Positions 53,487 to 62,454 of a stretch of DNA of 64,000 nt are shown in pieces; the first letter of the stretch is position 1, and each line of letters opens with the position of its first letter. Made by a program: the position numbers and the translations under genes. The notes beneath the pieces are model-generated. The model was not told where the DNA came from. It ran no database searches and saw only the letters and a program-made list of their open reading frames with translations. This DNA is from Odontocerum albicorne (taxonomy: Eukaryota; Arthropoda; Insecta; Trichoptera; Odontoceridae). The stretch spans positions 16,115,592 to 16,179,591 of the forward strand of contig OX463862.1 of NCBI GenBank assembly GCA_949825065.1. The letters run 5' to 3'.

Positions 53487-53800
53487 TATAATAATAATAA
53501 ACGGTCAATTTTTATAGCGCTGTACAGAAAGTAGACTCTCCTCTAGGGCGCTCTATCTCGGGATTTGAACCCACTATTATTGACAGATTAAAAAAATTAC
53601 AAAATAAATATATATAAGTTGAGTGTAAGAATAGAAAGATAGTGGATGTGGCCATTACATTTGGTACTTTCCCGCATCTGTATATGTTTAGAAAAACATA
53701 TTTGGTAAGAAAACCACAGAAAAATTACCAAGGGAAGACGAACTATTGTACAAAGAAACATCAGTAGATCTTCCTTAGTAAAGACTATGAAAAAAGAACT
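53487..53800 (-). mobile_element. SINE-2 followed by R2
   Basis: 53487-53590 is SINE-2 ('ggtcaatttttatagcgctg', 'ctcgggatttgaacccacta'). 53590-53800 is R2 ('cccgcatctgtatatgttta', 'ggtaagaaaaccacagaaaa', 'agtagatcttcctt'). The same order and orientation as 47573-47865. Confidence 0.75.
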
Positions 53801-53879
53801 TAAACTAATCAGTGGCATGTAGCTTGTTTTGTCTATCTAACGCAAAAGGACACGGAATGATGATATGCGTTTACGTATA

Positions 53880-54232
53880 CAATCAAAACTCGGGTCACGA
53901 ACGCCTCTAGTAACGAACAAATCGGCTTACGAACAAATTTTGACTCGACCTGCGTACAATGCCTCGGCTCACGAATTAGTTGTAACGGCGCATTACGCAT
54001 TAGCTGTTCTCAGGTGCGCGCGTTGTGAACATTGTCGTTGCGTTCGTTGTTCTTGATACAATTTTTTTTTATTTTTATATACGAGTATATAACATACAGT
54101 GTATATAAAATATATTTTGCATTAAATTAACCCTCATTATGGCTCCCAAGAAAATGAATTTCGGTTTGCGAACATTTCGGCTCGCGAACGGAATCAAAGA
54201 ACGAATTAAGTTCGTAACCCGAGGTACCACTA
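53880..54232. mobile_element. Tigger/pogo-type MITE
   Basis: TA-flanked (53878-53879 and 54233-54234). The left end contains 'actcgggtcacgaacgcct', the right end (reverse complement) 'acctcgggttacgaactt', and the interior repeats 'aacgaacaaatcggcttacg' and 'gcgaacatttcggctcg'. These CTCGGGTTACGAAC ends are typical of arthropod Tigger-like elements. 'atggctcccaagaaaatg' at 54138 (MAPKKM) is the usual start of the lost transposase. Confidence 0.85.
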
Positions 54233-54359
54233 TATAATAAAAAACAAATTGAATAATTACACAAATTGTCAGATTATCGTGTCGATTTCCACATATGTAT
54301 ATGATATATTCTTAAATAAAACATATAATGAATGAGCAAATTGATTGACGTTTAATCAG

Positions 54360-54545
54360 CCACCATCTCGTTACCGAGGATGATCAACATTCCAGCGCTC
54401 CGTGCAGAGGAGGAGCTCCTCCCGCGGGCCCAACAGCGCCCCAGATCCGGTCCAAGGTGGACGTGTCTTCCATTCTTGTCGGCTGCCACAGCGATTGGTG
54501 AGATTGTCGATGTCGCCATAATCATTGATTCACCATCAAATGTCA
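54360..54545. other. isolated GC-rich, CpG-containing patch
   Basis: About 180 bases with many CpG ('gagctcctcccgcgggccca', 'cgccccagatccggtccaag') in an AT-rich region. It is open on plus (from ATG at 54380, with a good donor 'attg|gtgaga' at about 54498) and on minus (from ATG at about 54520: ATSTISPIAVAADKNGRHVH). It could be an alternative first exon, a promoter-proximal exon or a retroelement piece. I recognise neither translation. Confidence 0.35.
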
Positions 54546-54619
54546 GTAATTATTGGCAATCTTTGTTGAAATAAGGCGTTTTTCATTTTATTCCGATGAT
54601 ATAATTCCTTTTAGATCGT

Positions 54620-54775
54620 TTGGGAATAAGGAACGAATGAATGAAGAAAAACTTGCAAAATAAATATGGGAAAGTGTGGTTGGATTAAGTTGATGATATT
54701 TTGAAATAAGAAAACATAGAAAGTCAGAGATATCGTAGGAGTTGGAAGAGAAGGCGTAGGTACGAGTATATATAG
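54620..54775 (+). mobile_element. LINE-A fragment
   Basis: 'gaacgaatgaatgaagaaaa', 'agtgtggttggattaagttg', 'atgatattttgaaataag' and 'gatatcgtaggagttggaag' match the coding-strand LINE-A C-terminus. It ends in a TACGAGTA octamer at 54761-54768. Confidence 0.65.
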
Positions 54776-54789
54776 AGTGGCGCAACAAG

Positions 54790-55290
54790 AACTGCAATTT
54801 TAAATCAACAGTTTTTTAATGTTCATTCATGTTTATTAGTATCAATGTAATAAGTGCACTTGGAAATTGTGTGTAGAAAATTATAACGGCCAAATGGCCA
54901 CCTCGGCTCCTGTTACAGGTGACGACTCTTTGAGCCAAATTTTCAATAACGGATTCACATAAATGGATACGTTTATCTGCAATGACACGAGTGATGTTGG
55001 ATTTAAGGTCATCGATAGTTTTTTGGATTCTTGACGTACACTTGAGATTTAACATAACCCCAGAAAAAAAAATCTAAAGGGGTTTAATTACACGATCGTG
55101 GCGGCCAATTCATATTTCCACGACGAGAAATTACACGGTCGGAGAACTTTTTCTGCAATAACGCCATTGTTTCATCAGCCTTATGGCAAGTTGCCCCAGC
55201 CTGTTGGAACCACATGTTTTCCAAGTCAAAATCGTTAAATTTATGCCAAAAAAAGTTTGCATCATGTCACGATATCGATTTTCATTGACC
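54790..55290 (-). pseudogene. IS630/Tc1-type transposase 3' half
   Basis: In minus-strand order: FDLENMWFQQAGATCHKADE, ISRRGNMNWPPRSC, a TPLDFFFWGYVKSQV-like piece (after a frame change) and TIDDLKSNITRVIADKRIHL..SRGGHLAVIIFYT with a stop near 54816. WPPRS, TPLDFF(L)WGYVK and RCxxSxGGHLxDIIF are the family hallmarks. It is related to 21236-21434. The N-terminal domain is missing. Confidence 0.8.
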
Positions 55291-55319
55291 TTAGGGTATT
55301 ATTTCAAATAGAAGAGTCT

Positions 55320-55590
55320 AAAAATGTGTGCGTTTCGGGATAGGACTATGCCCCCTCTGCCTACTCCGACAGGGAAATTATGGTACATATGTTTCTATAC
55401 CTCTTTAGCCTTGCGAAGTAAGTGGAAGTCGTGGTAAATGAAAATCAAGTAAAGTATGGTTGCACAGCAAGTGTATGATATTTTGAAAGAAGGAAAAATG
55501 ATACGGCTGATGTATAAAGTCAGACAAATAAGAGCACTCTGGGATGGTTTGAACATGTAGAACAAATGAAGAAAGAAAGAAAAACAAAAC
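55320..55590. mobile_element. two LINE-A pieces in opposite orientation
   Basis: 55345-55385 is a 3' end signature ('gcctactccgacagggaaat', plus). 55425-55570 is a coding-strand piece ('ggtaaatgaaaatcaagtaa', 'gcaagtgtatgatattttga', then 'ctgggatggtttgaacatgt' = WDGLNM, replacing W-F-G-H-V). The order is scrambled relative to intact copies. Confidence 0.5.
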
Positions 55591-56124
55591 CTCTGGCCTT
55601 TGGCCACTTCGATCAAAAAGTAAAATTAAAAAAAGAAAACTGAAAAAACGACAAGTCTCCGTCGCCGCATATTATCTCATTTCGCTTTCTTTTTAGCATG
55701 AGTCACACGCAATCAGGTAGTCACTGCAGAATTGGATACCTATGCATTCACATATATTTTCGGCTTCCAAGGGCGCCCACTTCTGTCAGGGTTTTTGTCG
55801 CAGGACCGCCTTTCAGCTGTCTACAAAGGTTAAGTTATGTCCATCAGGTATCCTTTTTAACGAAGAATTTTGTTCACTTTTAAGTGGAACTGTTGCACAA
55901 GGCTCTTTAAAGTTATACCATGATGATCTCATTTTGTTATGGTTCAATCCCATAGGGCGTAGTATAATGATAGAGCTTTAACAGTTGCTAGTTCTGTGAC
56001 GTTTAATGGTGATCGAGATACTCGTATGAGTGGCGTGTGCAGTTTTAACAATCCTTTTTGGGAGGTCTAAAAAAATATGATATTACATAAACACTACACT
56101 AAACCTAAAGCCGAATGTGTTACT
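55591..56124. other. no recognised gene
   Basis: 55660-55880 is mixed-composition sequence without recognised similarity. An octamer TACTCGTA lies at 56019-56026. Confidence 0.35.
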
Positions 56125-56290
56125 ACCACACATCAGAAGATCTACAAAAGTTTCTTTGCAGTTCGTCTTCCCTTGGTAAGTTTTCATATCAAATATATTT
56201 TTCTGAACATATACAGATACGGGGAATAACCTAATCGAATGGCCGCCATCAATACTTTCCTTTGCACGAAATTTCAGAAAAATTGTACGA
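56125..56290 (+). repeat. repeat family R2, copy 3
   Basis: 'cagaagatctacaaaagttt', 'gtcttcccttggtaagtttt', 'aacatatacagatacgggga', 'ctaatcgaatggccgccatc'. Confidence 0.75.
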
Positions 56291-56544
56291 CGTAAGAATA
56301 CCACATATTTTCATGATTCATAAATTTATCGAGAACACGTGCTGAAAGAAAATTTGTTTTTCTCCTTTAATATCTAATCTGAACACGTGACAGACATCTG
56401 TGATCAAAAATAACAATATTTTAATATACATGATAACAATATGTCATATGTGTATAATCACCAATTTGAATTTGTGACTGATTCTACACGTATAAAAATA
56501 TTTTTGACAAATAATTTTTTATTCATGGGTGTGCAAGATACTTT

Positions 56545-57685
56545 ACCAGGACTGTAGAGTCGGAGTCAGGAGTCGGTCGGTAGGTTTTTAGTGGAGTCGA
56601 GATCGGGAGATGCGATTCTACAATCGATATCGACTTACATTTTTTGCATTCTTTAAAACTTATCTGCTACATAAATTACATTATGAACTATGTACCATCT
56701 AGTACAAATAGCGTGTAAGGCATCCCCGTAGACATTATTTCCCAAAAACCTACATTTAAGTAGTTACGCCGCGTAATTAAGTATAATATTATATATGATT
56801 AGCAATATAACTATTTACTACAATTGAAGTCGGAGTCTTCTTCTCCCTGGCTCCATCCCAACTCACTGATGCGAAGGCTGTTGGGGTCAGCTCTCCTCGT
56901 CCTCAGGTTGTACGCTCTTCTGTCCCGGACTACGTCCCCCAGGCCGTGCCTCTGCATCAGGTTATCTCTTTGCATCACCCACGAATTATTTTGACTTCCT
57001 CTGGTTGTTATTCGAGGAAGATTCATGGAGATTGCCTGGTTCACAATGTGACAGAGTGCTCTGCGTCCAACGTGCCCACACCATCTCAATCCATTCGCCT
57101 CTCCTCTTTCTTACTGTTGATCTCTGAACACCTAGGCTTCCACGAATGCGTGAACTTATTATTTTGTCTCTTAGGGACACACTAGCTGACCATCTTAGCA
57201 TGCGCATTTCAGCAGTTTCTAGTTGCCTGGAGTAAGAGTTATACATCGTCCAGCATTCGGAACCATAGAGGTGTGCGGGTCTGACAATCGTTTGGTATAC
57301 TTTTCCTTTTAACTTTACTTGCATTTCCGAATCACATAGAACTCCTGTCATTGATCTAAACTTCATCCATCCCACACTATGTGTTACATCTGCTGCACAT
57401 CCTCCATCGCTATGGATGAGTGACCCAAGATACTTAAAGGAGTCACAATTTGGCAATGTTTCTCCATCGATTTGCATTACGGGAGTGACAGCATTTGTGT
57501 TCTCGTATGGTAGGTACAGATAATCTGTTCTCTTTCTGATCAGTCTCAATCCATTTTCCTCCAAGATTCCTCTCCACCTTTCCAGACTATTTTGCAGGTC
57601 TTCAATTGAAGTCGGAGTCAAACAATTAAAATTTCTGAAGTTGGAGTCGGGTTTTTTTACTAACTCCGCAACACTGGTTTTTAGT
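56545..57685. mobile_element. hAT-like element (GGAGTCGGAGTC family) carrying a LINE
   Basis: The left part (56562-56640) has repeated 'gagtcggagtc' motifs. The right end 'ccgcaacactggt' reads on the other strand 'accagtgttgcggagt', the CAGTGTTGCGGAGT terminus of a common insect non-autonomous hAT group. A LINE has inserted in the middle (56838-57602). A second partial copy lies at 57845-58131. Confidence 0.65.
56838..57602 (-). pseudogene. RTE-type LINE, 5'-truncated, with 17-bp target duplication
   Basis: CAATTGAAGTCGGAGTC occurs at 56821-56837 and 57603-57619 and flanks the insert exactly. The minus strand encodes the reverse transcriptase C-terminal part: TSIEDLQNSLERWRGILEEN, GLRLIRKRTDYLYLPYENT, DGETLPNCDSFKYLGSLIHS, GGCAADVTHSVGWMKFRSMT, LYGSECWTMYNSYSRQLETA, EMRMLRWSASVSLRDKIISS, then after a frameshift near 57080 RWCGHVGRRALCHIVNQA and DRRAYNLRTRRADPNSL. 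The catalytic FADD box region is upstream of the truncation. It is a typical dead-on-arrival insertion. Confidence 0.9.
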
Positions 57686-57844
57686 ACAATAGTACCTTTT
57701 TTTATAATCGCACGTTAAACTCTTTGGTGGGGAGCAATCGTGCTAACCACTAATCCACGGCGATATAATAACAGCTGCCTTCTTCCTGTTTTTGGTTTAT
57801 TGGTCATAATCATTGTATCGGAGAGTGTCAAGTCCAGACATAGA
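57686..57844. other. tRNA-like fragment and unassigned sequence
   Basis: 57725-57765 ('gagcaatcgtgctaaccact', 'aatccacggcga') resembles a reversed tRNA-derived SINE head. Confidence 0.4.
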
Positions 57845-58131
57845 AGAACACGAGTCGGAGCCAAATATATTTTTTTTTGAAAATCGGAGTTTTAAGCTTT
57901 TATGTCGACTCATCAAAACTGCTTTTAACATCCATACATAACTACCATTTCCTTCTCGAGGTAAACAGAGGACACAGCGCCCGATTTTCTTATCTCGACC
58001 CAACAAAGTCCAGGAGAAATCCGTATAATGTGGAGAATAATAATAAAAAGAAAAACGAAGACTAAAAAACATGCTAATCGAAATTAGTAGAAAAATGTGT
58101 ATTCAAAAAAGTAGGTACTCCGCAACACCAG
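57845..58131. mobile_element. second GGAGTCGGAGTC-family element
   Basis: Left 'acacgagtcggagcc' and 'gaaaatcggagttttaag', right 'gtactccgcaacaccagtg'. A short LINE-A-like 3' end ('cctt..gaggtaaacagaggac') sits in its interior at about 57945-57990. Confidence 0.55.
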
Positions 58132-58757
58132 TGACAAGAGGGTCTGGTATACCATATATTTCACCAACGCCCTCGCCATACAGATTCCGAAGGCAGTAGA
58201 GAGGTAGATCAGCAGTAATAATGCAACACCACACCAGCTGTCGTCTCCACCCACGTCAGTTGACGCTATTTCACGTGGGTCTGTGCACTAGGTGACGTCA
58301 GAAGTGCGTGGGTCGCATCAAATTGATTATTAATTATCAATTCTCTTTATATGGTCCATTATGATAATACGCATTACATGTCAGCAGCACTTTAGAAGAA
58401 CAGAGGTGTGAAAATATGTGGTTGGGCTAGACAAGAAAAAATGGGTCGAGGTATTCAGGATGCAGGTTTTATAATGGGTGTTTTAAATTAATAGGTTGTA
58501 AATGTGTTTGGGGTCATTCAGTGATCAATGATTTTTAACCCAAGTGTTAAATTTTAATAGTAATTCTATTTAACCACAGACGTGTAACATTTACTACTGA
58601 AATATGACGTGCGGTCTATTTGTTCTCCATAGTAAAATGCTTCGTAAATTAAATTGCAACAAAGCTAAACATTTAACCATCGTGTTCCAGGAAAGGACAA
58701 ATTGACACACCCTCAGTAGTTAAGGGTAATTGGGTACTATATAAAGTATGTGATGTA
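58132..58757. other. no recognised feature
   Basis: 58180-58320 is GC-richer ('caccagctgtcgtctccacc', 'ggtgacgtcagaagtgcgtg'), with no family recognised. Confidence 0.35.
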
Positions 58758-58972
58758 ATGTATTACACTTTCGTTATATACAGAACAGCCTGGCGGATTT
58801 ATTGCCATGTGGCAATATCTTCCAACCAACCAGAAATATGTAAAAGAGGTATTTAGTGAAAACCAGGCTGGAATCCTTTTAAAAAAAATCTGGGTTCCAA
58901 CGAGAATCGAATCCGGAATTTCCAGGTTGAGAGATAAACGTCTTACCAACTAGGTCAAGGATATCGTCTGTG
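58758..58972 (-). mobile_element. SINE-1, full length
   Basis: The best reference copy in this window. On the minus strand: head with A box ('cctagttggtaagacg', mutated to 'gacctagttgg') and B box ('ggattcgattctcgttgg'), T-rich linker, 'ggattccagcctggttttca', 'ctaaatacctcttttacata', tail 'tttctggttggttggaagat', 'attgccacatggcaataaat', 'ccgccaggctgttctgtata' and 'acgaaagtgtaata'. About 215 bp. Confidence 0.9.
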
Positions 58973-59164
58973 ATGGGATTCCGATAACAGATCTAAGCCC
59001 AGATAAACATCGATGGAAAGCTATGAGGAAGGACTATGTCCAGCAGTGAAGTAACAATGGCTGATGAATAGAGAGGAGAGGAATTGACATGTTAACATGT
59101 CAGGCCATGGTCACTCGAGGAAAAATTTGTTCACCGTACACCATACGGGCATACTCATTTAGAC
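58973..59164. other. no recognised feature
   Basis: 58985-59060 ('ccgataacagatctaagccc', 'gaggaaggactatgtccagc') has the look of LINE ORF2 end sequence (..DGLCPAV), short and isolated. Confidence 0.4.
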
Positions 59165-59420
59165 CAGCGGTTTTCAAATAAGGGTTTGCGAGAGTATCCC
59201 ACGTGGTCCACGAACTCTTTTAGAAATCACTACAATTTCATTAGAAAATGGCTTTGTCACGCAAGTAACAAGCGTGAATGCGTGCATTTTGCAACTGGTA
59301 GCCTGTTCTTTAAAACTGATCAACGCCCTCAAGTGGTTGTTAGTAGGTACCTTCCAACAAACAAGGTAGCAGTGCATCAGCAGACGGGGGGGTTGACAAT
59401 CAAGACACCAATTTAGGGTA
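59165..59420. mobile_element. possible truncated hAT-type MITE
   Basis: 'cagcggttttcaaataaggg' at 59165 is a CAGCGGTTxTCAAA hAT terminus. A matching right end was not found. The interior is unassigned. Confidence 0.45.
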
Positions 59421-59628
59421 GTGGGTAAGTTTCAGGTGTTTTCCCGTCACTTATTGATGTGAAAAAATATTTTCAACCAATGATTTGATAAAGAAAATCA
59501 AATCAATGATTTGATAAATATAAAAAAGAATTATAACTTTACATCAAGACGAAATGAAATTATAAAATTTATTCCGTAAAAGTTTTTATAATATATAAAA
59601 TAAAAAAGTGTGTACTATTACGAGTATA
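59421..59628. other. AT-rich
   Basis: Short local repeat 'caatgatttgataaa' (59477 and 59503). A TACGAGTA octamer at 59619-59626 directly abuts the TA flank of the next element. Confidence 0.5.
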
Positions 59629-60098
59629 TTAGGTGTTCACATAAGTTGTGTTCTAGAGCTAGAGCCAAAAGTAAAACAAAATGATAAAGGTTATACGTCA
59701 TTCGAAAGAAAATTTTCTGTTCTACAAGATATTGTGTTTGCTTTTACGTTACCTCTATTATTTTATTTTATTACAAGCCTTCAAAATGGAATGTCAAGCA
59801 GACGAAAGTGAGCATTTTCGCCCCTCCTTCTGTTCGCGTTCAATCGAGGGAATAAAGCTGCCAAACAATTACCGTATTTGAAACGCCAAGACGGTACTTG
59901 TTTGGCAGCTAATTTGTTTGAAGGCTTGTAATCAAATAAAATAATATATGTAACGTAAAAGCAAACACAATATCTTGTAGAGTAGAAAATTTTCTTTCGA
60001 ATGACGTATAACCTTTATCATTTTGTTTTACTTTTGGTGCTCATTTTTAAATTTGGAAAAAACGGACACAACTTACTCGTATGTTAACACCCAATACA
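59629..60098. mobile_element. fold-back mariner made of two 5' ends
   Basis: Between TA dinucleotides (59627-59628, and after 60093) the two arms are inverted copies of the same mariner 5' region: terminal repeat TTAGGTGTTCACATAAGTTG on the left, TTGGGTGTTAACAT + ACGAGT + AAGTTGTG on the right (reverse complement), then about 140 bases of matching 5' untranslated region in each arm. Only the left arm continues into the transposase start (ATG 59786: ECQADESEHFRPSFCSRSIE). The centre (59850-59915) is itself an inverted repeat ('agctgccaaacaa' / 'ttgtttggcagct'). It carries no functional transposase. Confidence 0.88.
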
Positions 60099-60199
60099 TG
60101 TTTTATTTTTTAAACTCCATTAACAAAGTAAATTCATATTAATCCGTAGCAATTTATCTAGATGCCGAGTGGTACATCAGTGAAAGATAGGCGTGACTA
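60099..60199. other. AT-rich
   Basis: Nothing assignable. Confidence 0.4.
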
Positions 60200-60375
60200 G
60201 ATGCAAGGTGGACATGCAGAGACCAGATTTCTTAAACGAAAATAGTATTGAATGTGATTGTAGGGATATACAGAATTTATAACACATCCTAGTTTGTCCA
60301 AACATCTGGACAGGGCATGATTGTTGCGAATGATAAGGCGATCTGTGATGTCTTTTACTGGAAACGCGTGACATA
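60200..60375 (+). pseudogene. LINE ORF2 C-terminal fragment
   Basis: The plus frame gives NSIECDCRDIQNL, a stop, HILVCPNIWTGHDCCE and, after a shift, DVFYWKRVT with a stop. The C-x-C..QxxxHIL-CP pattern is the zinc-knuckle-like end of LINE ORF2 proteins. One in-frame stop and one frameshift. Confidence 0.55.
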
Positions 60376-61344
60376 ATTAATAATTCATGGTTCGGACATG
60401 GAAACGAATGAACGATGACAAAGTTTGGGAGCAGCTGCTTTAGAAGTTTAGATACTACAAGGGGTTGATGGTCTAAAAAAGATTGGGAAACACCGTTGTA
60501 GACAGTATATAAAATGTTCATATGCAAAACTGACGCAACCATAATAGTATGATAATGCATAGAATACACTTAAAGAAAAGGTTGTTGAAAAGTGCGTCAA
60601 TGTCAAGAAGGTTTTGTTTATGAAAAAGCAAATAAATAATAACGATTAAGTAAACGTACTTGTTGAAACGGCGATTAAAGTAAATCATTTTCAACTCGGT
60701 TGCGAGTTGTTCTCTGCCAGTCGCCCACCTGACGGCCTCCTTATTGGGAGGAGACACTACACTAAAGCCATATGGGACACCAGACGATTGCAAACATTTA
60801 TGTTATTTAAACTGAATCATTATTGTACTCTGTCGGAGTGGAGAGTTCTGGTAAACTACGCCCACCGGTGTGGGATCGATTCCGATAGATGGTTGGATTC
60901 TTGATTTTTTTTTCTTGTATCTTATAGATTTATTTCACCTCAGAAATATAGTGGGAACACCTCCGTGCAAGACGCTGATCTTCCACTCGAAGCTTTCGGA
61001 CACGTAAAGATGTTGAAATTAACTAAAAATATGCGTGTCCAGCTGCAAAACGATCGATCAGTTGAGATATTCTCACATCAATCGTATGTAGAAATGGAGA
61101 TTTGTAACAAGATGTATTAATTTGTCATTATTGTTAGTTTTTTGTAATGTATTTACCTAAATAACTTGATATTTATTAGAATCGAGCCGTATATTAAAGC
61201 CGATAAAATAATTATAATCACTGAACGTCGTTACAAGGTTGTATTGGGGCGAATTTGTGAACTGTCATAGAAAACAGAACGTTTGATATTCATCCGTTTG
61301 AATCGGACCAAGCTTTGCTCTGAAGAATACGTTCATTCGCGAGA
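60376..61344. other. no recognised gene
   Basis: 60700-60790 carries a SINE-1-like trace ('ggccgcc'-poor, uncertain). 60840-60905 ('ctggtaaactacgcccaccg', 'gggatcgattccgatagatg') looks like a tRNA-like B box. Nothing firm. Confidence 0.3.
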
Positions 61345-61841
61345 TGCAGTTGTAAATGACGGTAATAGAACTAAGATTGGAAGACTGTAATTTATGCAAT
61401 TTAGTGATGTCAAAAGAAGAATCGGTTGAAAAAGTATTTCCCTATATTCAAATCAATTATAAGAATCAAGATTGGGTGAGTGAAAGAGCTATTGTTGGCG
61501 CAAAGAACAAAGACGTCCACGAACTTACCAATATTATTCAGTCCCTTTTTTAATGTTTTGCAATTTTATATGTTTTTGTTATAACTTTATTTCTTCTATT
61601 TCAGTGCAATCGATCTTTCATTTGAATTCAATCATATCGTGAATTGAACTATTGGAGTGACGCGATCATTTGCGAGCACGGCGATAAACGCGACAGACTG
61701 AGAGTGACTAAAAGACATCAAAAATATTGTATACCCACAAGCATTGTGAAATTAAACATAATTGAAACGTGTGCTTTCTCTTTTCTTTCTTTTCCATTTA
61801 ACCTGACTGAGCCACAGCAACGCGTGGCCGGGTACAGCTAG
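61345..61841 (+). mobile_element. Helitron remnant with intact 3' end
   Basis: Helitrons move by a rolling-circle mechanism. The plus frame 61356-61553 contains EKVFPYIQINYKNQDWVSER and AIVGAKNKDVHELTNIIQ, matching the Pif1-like helicase part of the Rep/helicase (F-P-x-I-x-x-N-Y-x-N-x-x-W-L-x-E-R-A-I-L-A-x-x-N). The 3' end has the diagnostic small hairpin GCCAC-AGCAACGC-GTGGC at 61811-61827, followed by CTAG and a T (61838-61842). The Rep nuclease and 5' end were not found. Confidence 0.8.
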
Positions 61842-62307
61842 TACAATAATAATTTAGTTGTAATTTAACAAAAGAATATATTAAGTAAACGTGTTTTTTA
61901 TGCTTCGTTTTTTTATATCATTTTAAAGAGCGGGAAGTGACAAGTGCAGCATTATAAAACACTTTTTATCTGTAGTATATGCGATGAATATTGAATAGCT
62001 GTGATAAAATTACATGAATAAGTTTAATTCGAAGAATATTTAATGCCGCAGCATATCAAAGTGGATTTACCATAGGTAGAGATAGACTTCTCATGATTAG
62101 ACACCTCAGAGTTCAATATAACTCTTAATGTTGATATATTCGTTATCTATTGATTGTGATGCATAAGTGAATTCTTATCAAGACTGATAACGAAATCCGT
62201 GGTCTTCCACTCGGGGGTTATGGGTTCGATTGCCGGTAGTACACGAAAAAAAGACTAAAAAAAATATTCTAGTCGGATAAGAGTTCGCAAACAGGATAAA
62301 TCTGATA
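61842..62307. other. no recognised gene
   Basis: 62195-62250 is a tRNA-like head ('cgaaatccgtggtcttccac', 'atgggttcgattgccgg') without SINE-1 body. The rest is AT-rich. Confidence 0.4.
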
Positions 62308-62454
62308 AACCCAACCAGTACGAGTATAGGGTTCGCCCTATACTCGTACTGGTTGGGTTAGGTTAGGTTAGGTTGGTTGGGTTAGGTTAGGTTAGATAAA
62401 CCCAACCAGTACGAGTATAGGGCTCGCCCTATACTCGTACTGGTTGGGTTTATC
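62308..62454. repeat. TTAGG tract between two perfect hairpins
   Basis: Hairpin 1: arms 62308-62331 and 62336-62359 (24 bp, perfect, loop TTCG). Hairpin 2: arms 62395-62422 and 62427-62454 (28 bp, perfect, loop CTCG). The arms share 'aacccaaccagtacgagtat' and 'aggg'. Between them lie TTAGG-type repeats (62358-62395: three TTAGG, TTGG, TTGGG, two TTAGG, TTAG). The block from 'gataaaccc' repeats with a 91-base offset (62304 and 62395). Every arm contains TACGAGTA or its complement. Confidence 0.95.

Noticed and set aside
60177..60569. 130-codon minus-strand frame
   Set aside because: The plus strand of the same region reads as LINE ORF2 debris (C-x-C..HIL-CP). The minus frame has no recognisable domain and looks accidental.
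62358..62395. true chromosome end
   Set aside because: The TTAGG tract is short, imperfect and followed by ordinary repeats and more sequence on both sides, so it is interstitial.
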